A stretch of DNA of 64,000 nucleotides from Selenomonas ruminantium subsp. lactilytica TAM6421 (GCF_000284095.1 NC_017068.1:2790001-2854000), one strand, 5' to 3'; positions 24,727-34,218 are shown, counted from the stretch's first letter. Notes: generated by a model from the sequence alone, not told the origin. Translations and numbers: made by a program.

Positions 24727-26118
24727 TTATTGGCCGGCAATACCCGGAGTCGTCATTTCTCTCGGCTGCAGGATCTTCTCCATCTTCTCCTTGGAAATCA
24801 GGCCTTTCTCAAGGATGACTTCGCGCACCGGACGGCCCGTGTTATAGGCTTCCTTGGCAATCATCGCGGAATTCTCATAGCCGATATGCGGCAGCATAGC
24901 CGTGACGATGCCTACGCTCTTGTCGAGCCATTCCTGGCACTGTTTCTCATTTGGCTGCAGGTCAAGGAGCAGCTTGTCCACAAAGGTATTCACAGCATTG
25001 GTCAGGAACTTCATGGAATTGAAGAGGTTGAAGCTGATGACCGGCTCCATGACGTTGAGTTCGAACTGACCGTTCTCCACGCCCAGGGACACGGCAATAT
25101 CATTGGCCACTACCTGATAGCAGGCCTGGTCGAGGACTTCGGCGATAACCGGATTGACCTTGCCCGGCATGATGGAGGAACCCGGCTGACGCATGGGCAG
25201 CTTCAGTTCGTTGAGGCCGCAGCGGGGACCGGAAGCCATGAGGCGGAAGTCGTTGGCCATCTTGATGAGCACGAGGGCCGTGGTCTTCATGGCGCTGGAC
25301 ACATCGGAGAAACCATCCGTGTTGTTGGTGGCATCGATGATGTTGTCAGCGGTCACATATTTCTCGCCGGTAACTTCCGACAGAGTTTCGGCAATCTTCT
25401 TGATGTATTCCGGTTCCGCATTGAGGCCTGTACCTACAGCCGTACCGCCCATGTTCACCACATGGATGGAATCGATGGCGTGGTTGATGCGGTCAGCACC
25501 GCGGCGCACTGCGGAAGCATAGGACTGCATTTCCTGCCCCAGGGTGATGGGTACAGCATCCTGCAGATGGGTACGGCCCATCTTGAGGATATCCTTGAAT
25601 TCCTCCCCCTTGTTGTCCAGCTCTTTGGCCAGTCTTTCGAGGGCAGCAATCAGCTTCTTGCCCTTATAGGACAGGCAGACCTTGATGCTGGTGGGGAAGG
25701 TATCGTTCGTGGACTGAGCCATATTGGCATGGTTGTTGGGGCTGATGATATCATAGCTGCCTTTCGGCTTGCCAATGATCTCCAAAGCACGGTTGCAGAG
25801 AACTTCGTTGACATTCATGTTCATGGAAGTACCGGCGCCGCCCTGAATGGGATCAACGGGGAACTGATCCAGCATCTTGCCCGCAATGATTTCGTCAGCA
25901 GCCTGAATCAGCGGCTCGCCAACTTCCTTCGGCATGCGGCCAGTGGACATATTCGCCATGATCGTGGCCTTCTTTACCTTGGCATAAGCCTGGACAAAAT
26001 CGGAGTCAACCTTCTGTCCCGTAATCTTGAAATTCTCCATTGCACGGGTGGTCTGTACACCATAATATACATCATCCGGTACCTGCAGTTCACCAAGGAA
26101 ATCATGCTCTGTTCTCAT
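24727..26118 (-). CDS. aspA: Aspartate ammonia-lyase (aspartase)
   Basis: 463 residues from the ATG at 26116-26118 (MRTEHDFLGE), the usual N-terminus; the frame is open for 14 further codons without family similarity. The fumarase/aspartase signature GSSIMPGKVNP and the conserved GGAGTSMNMNVNEV and MGRTHLQDAVP blocks are intact. It deaminates aspartate to fumarate and ammonium, feeding fumarate respiration or succinate formation. It has its own promoter at 26230-26258 and lies downstream of a dicarboxylate transporter. A class II fumarase is the alternative, but the N-terminus favours aspartase. Confidence 0.88.
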   Translation of the reverse strand: MRTEHDFLGELQVPDDVYYGVQTTRAMENFKITGQKVDSDFVQAYAKVKKATIMANMSTGRMPKEVGEPLIQAADEIIAGKMLDQFPVDPIQGGAGTSMNMNVNEVLCNRALEIIGKPKGSYDIISPNNHANMAQSTNDTFPTSIKVCLSYKGKKLIAALERLAKELDNKGEEFKDILKMGRTHLQDAVPITLGQEMQSYASAVRRGADRINHAIDSIHVVNMGGTAVGTGLNAEPEYIKKIAETLSEVTGEKYVTADNIIDATNNTDGFSDVSSAMKTTALVLIKMANDFRLMASGPRCGLNELKLPMRQPGSSIMPGKVNPVIAEVLDQACYQVVANDIAVSLGVENGQFELNVMEPVISFNLFNSMKFLTNAVNTFVDKLLLDLQPNEKQCQEWLDKSVGIVTAMLPHIGYENSAMIAKEAYNTGRPVREVILEKGLISKEKMEKILQPREMTTPGIAGQ

Positions 26119-26229
26119 TTTTATCCACGTTCCTTTCCAACCTACGTCGAAATAACACACATCACATTTTAACCGCCAAAGATTGTCGCATTATTTATTG
26201 TTTATCGCCAATCCCTTAACTTGTTTCCC

Positions 26230-26258
26230 ATTGTATCATGTATACAGAATACATTCAA
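26230..26258 (-). promoter_or_regulatory. Promoter of aspA with a palindrome in the spacer
   Basis: On the minus strand TTGAAT (26253-26258) and TACAAT (26230-26235) are 17 bases apart. The spacer holds an imperfect 22-base palindrome (26232-26253) with the core TGTATACA and outer arms TGTAT/ATACA. A repressor bound here would block polymerase, so it is a plausible operator. Confidence 0.6.
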
Positions 26259-26288
26259 GTACATTTTTAAAATTTTGTCCACGAAATT

Positions 26289-27713
26289 TTACAGCATTCC
26301 AATGATCTTCATGATCGGCAGGCCAACGCCCATCCAAACCACGATATGCAGCACGGTGATGATGAACCCGATCTTCCACCATTCGCCCTGCCCCATAAAG
26401 CCGGCACCGAAGAAAATCGGGGTTACGCCGCAGCCATAATGCGTCAGGAAGGAAGCACTGTTGCAGAGTGCGCCGAACAGGATCAGCACGCCCAATACCG
26501 GAGCACCGGCAGCCACGAGGATCGTGGCAAAAGCCGCGAACAGGGCCATGATATGGGCCGAGTTGCTGGCCAGCAGATAATGGGCCAGCGTATAGATGAT
26601 GCTCAGCACCACCAGCATGGTCAGCCATTCCATGCCCGCAAACTGTGCGGCCATCACATCAGCGAACCATTTCATCAGGCCGAACTTGGACAGGAAGGCC
26701 GCCATATTGACCAGCACGCCCATCCAGACCAATACATCCCAGGCGGCATGCTGATGTGCCACATCAGACCAGTCGAGGATTCTCGTCAGAAGCATTGCCG
26801 AAAGGCCCATCAAGGCCACAAAGGCAGAGTCAATGCCATGGTAGGAACCTGTAGCCCAGAGAATCAAGGCAATCACGAAGATGAAGCTCAACATGATTTC
26901 TTTCGTGCTCATGGGGCCCATTTCCGAAAGTTCCCGTTTAGCCAGTTCCATGGTTTCCGGTGTGTTCTTGAGTTCCGGATTGATGAGTTTATAGAGGATA
27001 TACGGCGTAGCTATGGTCAGGATCAGACCGGGGATGATGCAGGCCATAAACCATTCACCCCAGCCAATGGAGGTGCCGAAGATCTGCTGGGCCAGCGTGT
27101 TGCAGAGCACGTTGTTGGAAGCGCCCGTCAGGAAGATACAAGCAGAGGTGATGACTGCGGCATAGGCGCTGAACATCAGGAAGGCACCCGTGCGCACATT
27201 GGTTTTCTTATCGGCATCAGAACCAACCGCCGCCGTGATACTGCGGACAATCGGGAAGATGATACCACCGCCACGGGCCGTATTGGACGGCGTAAACGGG
27301 GCGATGACAAAGTCGGCAGCGCTCATGACATAAGCAACCCGCAAGGTGCTGCTGCCGAACTTGGACAGCAGCATATAGGAAATACGCTTGCCCAGGCCAG
27401 TCTTGATAAAGCCTTCCGCGAACATGAAGGCCGATACGATCAGCCAGATCATGGTATTGGAAAAACCTGCCAAGGCCTCACCGGTTTTCATTATCCCAAG
27501 AATCGGCAGCAGCGTCAGCGCAATCAGGGCAATGGCACCGATAGGCATCGGCTGGAGAATGAAACCGGCGATCGTGGCAATGAAGATAGCCAGCAGGCCC
27601 CAGGCCTGAGCCGTAACTCCGGCAGGTGCCGGAATGAACCAGATGATAGCTCCGATGGCCACACACATCAGGCCACGAATCAGCGGACTCAACCCGCCTT
27701 TAGAATCAGACAT
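26289..27713 (-). CDS. DASS-family dicarboxylate/sodium symporter or antiporter
   Basis: 474 residues with about twelve membrane segments. The family blocks include LPILGIMKTGEALAGFSNTM, APFTPSNTARGGGI (the SNT substrate/sodium clamp), SAYAAVITSACIFLTGAS and the second clamp ASNSAHIMALFAAFAT. DASS/SLC13 proteins such as CitT or TtdT move citrate, malate, fumarate, succinate or oxoglutarate. Located upstream of aspartase and divergent from a two-component system, it most likely handles C4-dicarboxylates. A TTCTGT-N4-TTCTGT box overlaps its promoter region. Confidence 0.85.
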   Translation of the reverse strand: MSDSKGGLSPLIRGLMCVAIGAIIWFIPAPAGVTAQAWGLLAIFIATIAGFILQPMPIGAIALIALTLLPILGIMKTGEALAGFSNTMIWLIVSAFMFAEGFIKTGLGKRISYMLLSKFGSSTLRVAYVMSAADFVIAPFTPSNTARGGGIIFPIVRSITAAVGSDADKKTNVRTGAFLMFSAYAAVITSACIFLTGASNNVLCNTLAQQIFGTSIGWGEWFMACIIPGLILTIATPYILYKLINPELKNTPETMELAKRELSEMGPMSTKEIMLSFIFVIALILWATGSYHGIDSAFVALMGLSAMLLTRILDWSDVAHQHAAWDVLVWMGVLVNMAAFLSKFGLMKWFADVMAAQFAGMEWLTMLVVLSIIYTLAHYLLASNSAHIMALFAAFATILVAAGAPVLGVLILFGALCNSASFLTHYGCGVTPIFFGAGFMGQGEWWKIGFIITVLHIVVWMGVGLPIMKIIGML

Positions 27714-27797
27714 CTCTAATCCCTCCTAAAAAATATAAATCCTTTATCCAAGCCAATCTTATCCACAGAATTGACTTATGATATAATTGATGATAAT

Positions 27798-27830
27798 AAT
27801 ATAAAGGAAAGACTACAGAAAACTACAGAA
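27798..27830 (-). promoter_or_regulatory. Putative response-regulator box in front of the DASS gene
   Basis: On the minus strand TTCTGT occurs twice with four bases between (27815-27830). A TATATT -10 candidate lies at 27798-27803. The reported binding site of Bacillus GlnL, a relative of the regulator encoded at 31.0 kb, is TTTTGT-N4-TTTTGT, so spacing and sequence fit. The box covers the -35 region, as for an activator. Confidence 0.5.
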
Positions 27831-28850
27831 TCCGATTAAACTATTCGAATTATTTTTTCATTTATTTTGCCAAGCTTAGGAGCAGCCTATGAACACGGAC
27901 AAACCCACCCGCCAGGACTGGCTGGTACTCTTATTCATGATCATCCTCGTGCCCCTAGCCGGGGAACCCAAGATGCACCCTTTCAGCGGCGACTTCGCCA
28001 ATTTTCGGGTAAGTTTCGGCTCCCCGGTATTCCTGCTGTTCCTGATCTGGCTCAGCACCTTTCCCCGCCTTTTTACCGGGGCATTGGCGGGGATTGCGGT
28101 CATGCTGTTCCGCACAGGACTGGATATGTTCTACGGAGCCACCTTCCCCGACGCGCTGATTGAGCATATCCCGAATTTTTTCTATTATTTCATCTACTCC
28201 CTGTTCTTCGCCCTGCCCCAGCTCTCCCGCAAGTCCATCTATGAACAGGCCCTGGGTATCGCCTTTTGGGCCATCATCGCTGAGGTTTTCGCCAGCGTCG
28301 GGGAACTGGCCGCCATGAACGCCATTGCCTATCAACAGGCGGAAAGCTTCACGTTAGGCATGCTGGGCAGGCTGATACTCATTGCCATCCTGCGCTGCTT
28401 CTTCATCCTGTCATTCTTCTTCTTGTTCCAGCTCTACAATACGGAAATGCGGCTGACGCGCAAGACAAAAGAAAAAGACCGACTCACCACATTGATTGCC
28501 AGTCTTTACGAAGAAGTCTTCGAGTTGAAAAACTCCATGCAAAACGGTGAAGCTATCACCCATGACTGCTATAAGGTATACGAACAGCTCAAAAGCCGTG
28601 CCAAAACGCCTGACGATGAAGCCCTTGCCAATGAAATCCTGCGCATTGCCGGCCAATGCCACGATATCAAAAAAAATCAGCAGCGCATCTACGCCGGCCT
28701 GCAGGAACTCACCCAGAACCGCCGGGTGGATGACTATCTGCCCCCGGACAAGATCGTAAAACTCCTGATCCACACCCAGAAAAAATACGCCCGCTCCTTG
28801 GACGAGGCCACTGAAAAACTATCCATTTCATACGACTGGCAAATTATCCA

Positions 28851-30474
28851 CAAAAAAAATCGTCGCAGAATGATATTTTTATCATCATTCTGCGACGATT
28901 TTGTATATCTCCCCCGTTATTAGGGCTTTATTTCTCCATCATTTTCACAATTCGTTTCATATTTGTTACAAAAAGCGTTAGGGCTCCTTGTAATTCCATA
29001 CCAATCAGGCCTGCGGATGACGCTATGTCATACCCATGCCTGTGTTTAATCTCACTATTTTTAGCTTCTATCATATAACGCTTTCTAGCCTGTTCCTTAA
29101 AATATTCTGTTTCCTGAAACTCCTGTTGTTTCTTGTGTAAATCGCATTTTATCGTAACGGAATAAATCTTGCTTTTGGCACCTTCTTTATAACAGGTTCC
29201 ACAATGTGGGCATTGCTTACATTTCTCAATGTCAAAATAATAGCTCATTCTTTGATTTGTTCTATTGTTTTTGCGTCCAGTTCTTGCTTTGCGGATGGCC
29301 ATATGCCCTTCAGGGCATACGAACATTCCCGCATCCTTGTTGAAAGAAAAACCATTGCTGCCTTCAACACGGGAGCCGTTGGATATAACAGGATTCAATT
29401 TGGCAATCAGTTCAAAGGATTTTTCTGGCGCATCTTTCGATTCAGCAAATTTAAGATTTTCTTTGCCGGAGTATGCGGTATCACCGATGACACTCTGCAC
29501 TTCCAGTCCGGCTGCTCTGGTTTTTTCAACTAATGTTCTTAATTGTTCCCCGTCACTGCGCTCGCCACTGGTTACTACTGCAGCTGTAATCAGCCGTTCA
29601 TCGGTCATGGCAATATGTGTCTTATAGCCAAAGAAGGATGTATCTGCTGTTTTATGCCCGATTCGGGCGTCCTCATCTTTGGAAGTGGCCAAATGTTCTG
29701 CATGGTCTTCGACCGTTTCTTTGAGCAAGTTCAGCCTCTCCTGTATGGCAGGCATTTCTGCCATCTGGCTGTCATTTTCTATTGTATTGATTAACTGTCG
29801 GCAATATTCCAGCGCATCCACCAGTGAGCCATTTTCTACTTTCTTGGGAAACCTTTCTTTCTTTTGGGGAGAATCTGTCTGGTAAACCGTCTTGCGCAAT
29901 AGCTTGGCTTGTTCCAACAACCGCTCATAGGCAGATTTCTGGTTATAGCGAGCCTTAGTATGCGTAGCATCTACAATAATTCGTTTGCTCTTGATTACTT
30001 TGTTCTCCAAAGCAATTTGGATACTTTTCTTGAGTAACAAATCCAGAATATTCTCATCTTGTAAGCGGAGTTTACGAAATTTGGTTAAGGTAGAAGGGTG
30101 GATTACTTCATCTTCAGGGCGGAGTCCCAGAAAATATTTAAATGACATATCATATCGGCTACGTTCAACTAAATCGGAATCCGACATATTGTAGATAACC
30201 TTTAACAGCAGATATTTGAACAGCATTATGGGAGAAAGAGCATTACGGCCATTATCCAGGCAATATTTATGCTCCAGTTCATCTTGAATGAAAGAAAAAT
30301 CTACAAGCGTATTAAATTTTCGCAGAAAATGATTTTTGGGAATGAGACGATCATAGATGGCTGTAAATTCACTAAGCTTGAGTTGCTGGCTATTCCGTAA
30401 CATGTTGAACCTCCAAGTGTTGATGGCTCCATTATACTAGAAACCGTGGATGAATGCGAATTTCATCACATCCA
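28851..30474 (-). mobile_element. IS1182-family insertion sequence
   Basis: About 1.6 kb containing one intact transposase. A perfect 17-bp hairpin (arms AATCGTCGCAGAATGAT) lies at the left end, with eight T on the minus strand, and an 11-bp hairpin (arms AACCGTGGATG) lies near the right end. The proposed 5-bp target repeat ATCCA restores the kinase frame, but the right hairpin extends ten bases past it, so the exact right boundary is open. The terminal inverted repeats are weak. Confidence 0.65.
28928..30403 (-). CDS. IS1182-family DDE transposase
   Basis: 491 residues. The N-terminal DUF772 domain (KNHFLRKFNTLVDFSFI, HPSTLTKFRKLRLQ) leads into a DDE core with RIIVDATHTKARY, VIGDTAYSGKENL and the late KNSEIKHRHGYD. 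A CPHCGTCYKEG metal-binding stretch lies near residue 395. The gene has its own -10 TATAAT near 30430 on the minus strand and a TTGGAGG ribosome site before ATG. No frameshift is visible, so the element could still move. Confidence 0.9.
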   Translation of the reverse strand: MLRNSQQLKLSEFTAIYDRLIPKNHFLRKFNTLVDFSFIQDELEHKYCLDNGRNALSPIMLFKYLLLKVIYNMSDSDLVERSRYDMSFKYFLGLRPEDEVIHPSTLTKFRKLRLQDENILDLLLKKSIQIALENKVIKSKRIIVDATHTKARYNQKSAYERLLEQAKLLRKTVYQTDSPQKKERFPKKVENGSLVDALEYCRQLINTIENDSQMAEMPAIQERLNLLKETVEDHAEHLATSKDEDARIGHKTADTSFFGYKTHIAMTDERLITAAVVTSGERSDGEQLRTLVEKTRAAGLEVQSVIGDTAYSGKENLKFAESKDAPEKSFELIAKLNPVISNGSRVEGSNGFSFNKDAGMFVCPEGHMAIRKARTGRKNNRTNQRMSYYFDIEKCKQCPHCGTCYKEGAKSKIYSVTIKCDLHKKQQEFQETEYFKEQARKRYMIEAKNSEIKHRHGYDIASSAGLIGMELQGALTLFVTNMKRIVKMMEK

Positions 30475-31020
30475 TCCACGGTTATCGTTATATATAGACT
30501 TTTTCAGTGGCCTCTCCTTGGACAAGGAAATATTTTTCCGCACCCACGTACCTGCAGGTCTCCCGCCGCTCCACTCCTTCATGCTGCTGTCCATCCTCAA
30601 CAACCTGACAGCCAACGCCGTGGAGGCCATTGAAAAGCACGGTACCATAACCCTGACCATCGTCGGCGGCACCGGCGACGGCAGGTTGAAGATAACCCTG
30701 GAGAACACCGGCAGCTTCATCCCCCCCCGACGCCTGGAGCGCGTCTTCGCCCCCGGTTATACCACGAAATTCGACTCCACCGGCAAAGCCTCCAGCGGCG
30801 TAGGCCTTACCTATGTCAAACACCAGACCGAAACCCTGGGCGGGACGATCGAACTGACCTCTGACGGCAAAGACAATGTAACCTGTCATTTAGACTTACC
30901 ATGTCAAAAACTGCATAAGCCCGCCACCTCATCCGTCACGCTGCGCGTGCCACCTTCTACCCCAAAGGGCACATGCCCTCCAGAGGAAGGCTTAACAAAA
31001 AGCAAAGGAGAAAACCCTTC

Positions 31021-31899
31021 ATGAATATTATGCTGATAGACGATGACGATGCCGTCCGCATGATGCTGCAGGACATCATCGAAGACTACAACCTCGGCGA
31101 CGTAACCGCTTCCCTGCCCACCGCATTGGAACTAAGCACGGAAATGCTGCTGAGCCAGCATATCGACATCCTGATCATCGACATGCTGATGCCCGGCCTC
31201 GACGGCATCCAGGCCGTCAGCCGCATCAAAGACACGTTCCCCGGCAAGATTATCATGCTCTCCCAGGTTGAAAGCAAAGACCTCGTCGGCAAGGCCTACG
31301 AGAAAGGCATTGACTACTACATCATGAAACCCCTGAACCGCAACGAGATTGTCAGCGTCCTCAAAAACGTCAGCGAACACCTGCGGCTCGAGTCCTTTGC
31401 CCACAACCTGCAAAACTCCCTGCTGAGCCTCAATCCGCAAAATCCCGCTGCGCCTGCCCAGCCCAAAGAAAATACCCGCACCCGCGCAGAAAACCAGCTC
31501 AAGGAACTCGGCATCCGCAGCGCCCCCGGTGCGCAGGATCTGTTGAATATTGTCAGCTATATCGAAAAAAACGGCGGTGAAATTACCGCCTTAAAAGGCC
31601 TGTTCACCGCCGTCGCCGAAAGACACGGCGCCGAAGAGCCAGCCAAAGAAGCCAAAGCCATGGAACAGCGCCTGCGCCGCACCATTTATCAGGCCCATAT
31701 CAACGTGGCCAGCATGGGCGTCCTCGACTATACCAACCCCAAGTTCGAAGACTATGCTCCGCTGTATTTCGACTACAACGATATCCGGAATACCATGCGC
31801 CTGCTGGAAAACGACGAGAAACCCAGTCCATCCCAAGTACATATTAACATGAAGAAATTCCTGCATGCGCTCTATGACAACGCCCAAAAAGGGAAATAA
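31021..31899 (+). CDS. Response regulator with YcbB-type output domain (GlnL-like)
   Basis: 292 residues. The receiver domain (1-120) has the acidic pocket DDDD at 7-10, phospho-acceptor D54 (IDMLMPG) and K103-type lysine in YYIMKPLNR. A linker follows, then the YcbB DNA-binding domain (TRAENQLKELGIRSAPGAQD onward). GlnK/GlnL in Bacillus responds to glutamine. Here the divergent DASS transporter and aspartase point to dicarboxylate or amino-acid control. The start ATG overlaps the kinase stop. With the kinase gene broken, the regulator is either unphosphorylated or depends on cross-talk or acetyl phosphate. Confidence 0.85.
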   Translation: MNIMLIDDDDAVRMMLQDIIEDYNLGDVTASLPTALELSTEMLLSQHIDILIIDMLMPGLDGIQAVSRIKDTFPGKIIMLSQVESKDLVGKAYEKGIDYYIMKPLNRNEIVSVLKNVSEHLRLESFAHNLQNSLLSLNPQNPAAPAQPKENTRTRAENQLKELGIRSAPGAQDLLNIVSYIEKNGGEITALKGLFTAVAERHGAEEPAKEAKAMEQRLRRTIYQAHINVASMGVLDYTNPKFEDYAPLYFDYNDIRNTMRLLENDEKPSPSQVHINMKKFLHALYDNAQKGK

Positions 31900-32002
31900 T
31901 CCCCAGCGCCATGAAGTTATCCACAGTTTTATCCACATTATCCCTATTTTTGTGGATAACCTGTGCATTTTATGCCTATTTATCCACAAAATACTGTTCA
32001 TA

Positions 32003-32037
32003 AAAAAGACGCATTCAAATGAATGCGTCTTTTTGTT
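32003..32037. terminator. Bidirectional terminator between the response regulator and ptsI
   Basis: AAAAAGACGCATTC / GAATGCGTCTTTTT is a 14-bp perfect stem with an AAAT loop and T runs on both strands, serving the converging regulator and ptsI transcripts. Confidence 0.85.
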
Positions 32038-32049
32038 TACGGTATAATC

Positions 32050-33762
32050 TTACAGTACCTTGCTCAGGTAAGCTTTGATTTCGTCGCCATCTTCCATCTT
32101 CATCACGTCAGCGAGGATTTCCTTAGCCTTCGTGGAGCTGATGTTGCGGATCTTTTCCTTAACACGCGGAATGGACGGAGCGGACATGGAGAGTTCGCTG
32201 ATGCCCATAGCCATCAGGATAACAGCAGCGTTCGGATCGCTGGCCATTTCACCACACATGCCGGCCCAGATGCCGTTTTCACGGGCGCTGGTGATGGTGC
32301 GCTGAATCAGCTGCAGTACAGCCGGGTTGAAGTGGTTGTAGAGTTCAGCGATGTTGGCATTGCCGCGGTCGCAAGCCAGCGTGTACTGAACCAGGTCGTT
32401 GGTGCCGATGGAGAAGAAGTCCACGTATTTGGCCAGAACCGGCGTCATAACAGCAGCAGCCGGCGTCTCAACCATGATACCAACCTGAACATCTTCAGCA
32501 TAAGCCTTGCCCTCATGGGTCAGTTCCAGCTTAGCTTCTTCGATGAATTCTTTAACCTTCTTGAATTCAGCTACGTTGATGACCATCGGTACCATGATAC
32601 CAACCTTGCCATATACGCCAGCACGCAGGATTGCCTTCAGCTGCGGCAGGAAGAGGTCGCGGCGCTGCAGGCTGATGCGGACTGCACGGTAGCCCAGGAA
32701 CGGGTTTTCTTCTTCCGGAATGTTCAGGTACGGCAGGGGTTTGTCACCACCGATATCCATGGTGCGGATAACGCAGAGGTTGCCCTGGCACTTTTCCACA
32801 GCTTCTTTGTAAGCCTTGAACTGGTCTTCTTCGTTCGGAATGTCCTGACGGCCCATGAACACGAACTCAGAACGGAACAGGCCTACGCCTTTAGCACCAT
32901 ACTTGAGGGCGTTGTCCACATCCATATGCGTACCGATGTTGGCCATCAGGTCAACTTTCACGCCGTCCGTGGTAACAGCCGGCAGGTCTTTGAGCTGTGC
33001 ATAATGAGCAGCCAGTTCCTGCTGCTTCTTGATCTTTTCGTTGTAGCCAGCCAGTTCTTCTTCGCTGGGGTTCACGATGATCTTCCCTTCTTCACCGTCC
33101 ATGATGACATGGTCGCCGTCAGCGATCTTGTCGATGCGGTCTTCCTTGTTGAGGCCAACAATGGTCGGAATAGCACGAGCCTTAGCGATGATAACAGCAT
33201 GAGCCGTCGTGGAGCCGGAACCCAGGATTACACCGGCAATCTTGTCCGTCGGCATACCAGCGATAACGGAAGGCTCGATTTCACGGCCGCAGAGGATAAC
33301 TTTTTCATCGCCCAGTTCCGGTTCTTTTACGCCCAGGATGTACTTGGCAACGCGCTTACCAACGTCACGGAGGTCAACTGCGCGGGCTGCGAAGTATTCA
33401 TCTTCCATGGACTCGAACATCTGAGCCTGTTCTTCGGCAGCTTTGAGCACAGCCTGCGGAGCATTGGCTTCTTCATCCAGCTTTTCTTCGATCTTCTGGG
33501 CCATCATGGGATCCTGCACCATCATGCGATGAGCTTCCATGATTGCAGCCTGCTCCACCATTTCCTGCTTCTGCAGGCGTTCGATGTTTTCACGCAGAGT
33601 TTCAGCAACGGCGGTCAGGGCATCCTGAGCCTTCTTTGCTTCTACTTCCTTGCTTTCCGGCTGGTAGTTCACCAGATAGCCGTCCAGGTTCTGACCTGCC
33701 AGCATGATCTTACCGATGGCGATACCGGAAATAACACCTTTACCTCTGATTGCGTCTGCCAT
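32050..33762 (-). CDS. ptsI: PTS enzyme I (phosphoenolpyruvate-protein phosphotransferase)
   Basis: 570 residues from the ATG at 33760-33762, preceded by AGGGGGA. The phospho-histidine motif is GSGSTTAHAVIIAKARAIP, followed by the PEP-binding barrel with GVGLFRSEFVFM and WAGMCGEMASDP. It moves phosphate from PEP to HPr in the cytoplasm. It is cotranscribed behind ptsH with a hairpin in the gap. No sugar permease (EII) gene is visible in the window, so the PTS here could serve distant permeases, regulation, or both. Confidence 0.95.
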   Translation of the reverse strand: MADAIRGKGVISGIAIGKIMLAGQNLDGYLVNYQPESKEVEAKKAQDALTAVAETLRENIERLQKQEMVEQAAIMEAHRMMVQDPMMAQKIEEKLDEEANAPQAVLKAAEEQAQMFESMEDEYFAARAVDLRDVGKRVAKYILGVKEPELGDEKVILCGREIEPSVIAGMPTDKIAGVILGSGSTTAHAVIIAKARAIPTIVGLNKEDRIDKIADGDHVIMDGEEGKIIVNPSEEELAGYNEKIKKQQELAAHYAQLKDLPAVTTDGVKVDLMANIGTHMDVDNALKYGAKGVGLFRSEFVFMGRQDIPNEEDQFKAYKEAVEKCQGNLCVIRTMDIGGDKPLPYLNIPEEENPFLGYRAVRISLQRRDLFLPQLKAILRAGVYGKVGIMVPMVINVAEFKKVKEFIEEAKLELTHEGKAYAEDVQVGIMVETPAAAVMTPVLAKYVDFFSIGTNDLVQYTLACDRGNANIAELYNHFNPAVLQLIQRTITSARENGIWAGMCGEMASDPNAAVILMAMGISELSMSAPSIPRVKEKIRNISSTKAKEILADVMKMEDGDEIKAYLSKVL

Positions 33763-33805
33763 TTTAATTTTCCCCCTGAATAGATAATTCGATACATACA
33801 AGAAA

Positions 33806-33843
33806 CGCCTTCCTCCAAAGTTCCAATCCTTGGAAAGAAGGCG
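33806..33843 (-). terminator. Hairpin between ptsH and ptsI (possible attenuator)
   Basis: CGCCTTC / GAAGGCG closes an interrupted stem with an inner TCCAA(A)G/CTTGGA pairing, followed on the minus strand by TTTCTTG. The short T run suggests partial termination or mRNA stabilisation, which would make HPr exceed enzyme I. Confidence 0.5.
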
Positions 33844-33866
33844 ATTCCTAAAATTCCAATTAGTTC

Positions 33867-34133
33867 TTATTCTTCGCCGAACTTGGAATCAACGAGCTCT
33901 TTCAGAGCCTTTACTGCATCTGCTTCATCCGGGCCATCAGCAACGATCGTGATTTCCGTGCCCTGAACGAGGCCCATGCTCATGATCATGAGAATGGACT
34001 TAGCATCAACCGTCTTGCCCTTGGCCTGGATCTGAACCTTGGACTTGAACTTCGTAGCCGTCTGTACGAAGATGGATGCCGGGCGGGCATGGATACCAGT
34101 TTTGTTTTCGATAGTTACTACTTCCTGAGTCAT
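33867..34133 (-). CDS. ptsH: HPr phosphocarrier protein
   Basis: 88 residues from the ATG at 34131-34133 (ribosome site GAGGAGAGG). The phospho-histidine H15 lies in NKTGIHARPAS, and S46 in AKSILMIMSMG is the site used by HPr kinase in Firmicutes. The length and all motifs are canonical. It receives phosphate from enzyme I and donates it to permeases or regulators. It lies directly downstream of a perfect sigma-54 promoter and next to a sigma-54 activator that carries its own HPr-like domain. Confidence 0.95.
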   Translation of the reverse strand: MTQEVVTIENKTGIHARPASIFVQTATKFKSKVQIQAKGKTVDAKSILMIMSMGLVQGTEITIVADGPDEADAVKALKELVDSKFGEE

Positions 34134-34218
34134 TTGAATACCTCTCCTCTTCACATAACATATCCTGAATCGCCAATGCGATTTACGAACATGAATTATT
34201 TTAACTGCCCTATATAAA

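Larger units (their letters stand above)
27889..31024 (+). pseudogene. GlnK/YcbA-like sensor histidine kinase split by an IS1182-type insertion
   Basis: The 5' part (27889 to about 28850) encodes six membrane helices and a dimerisation segment with the histidine box CHDIKKNQQRIYAGL. The 3' part (about 30475-31024) has the N box NNLTANAVEAIEKHG and G box SSGVGLTYVKHQ of the ATPase domain. Between them lies a transposase on the opposite strand. Joining at the repeated ATCCA (28846-28850 and 30470-30474) restores one frame of 503 residues reading DWQIIHPRLSLYIDFF. The stop overlaps the regulator start by ATGA. The kinase should be inactive here. Confidence 0.82.

Noticed and set aside
28844-30486. 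TTATC as target duplication of the IS1182-type element
   Set aside because: TTATC occurs at both sides (28844-28848, 30482-30486), but joining there puts the kinase halves out of frame. The ATCCA join keeps the frame.
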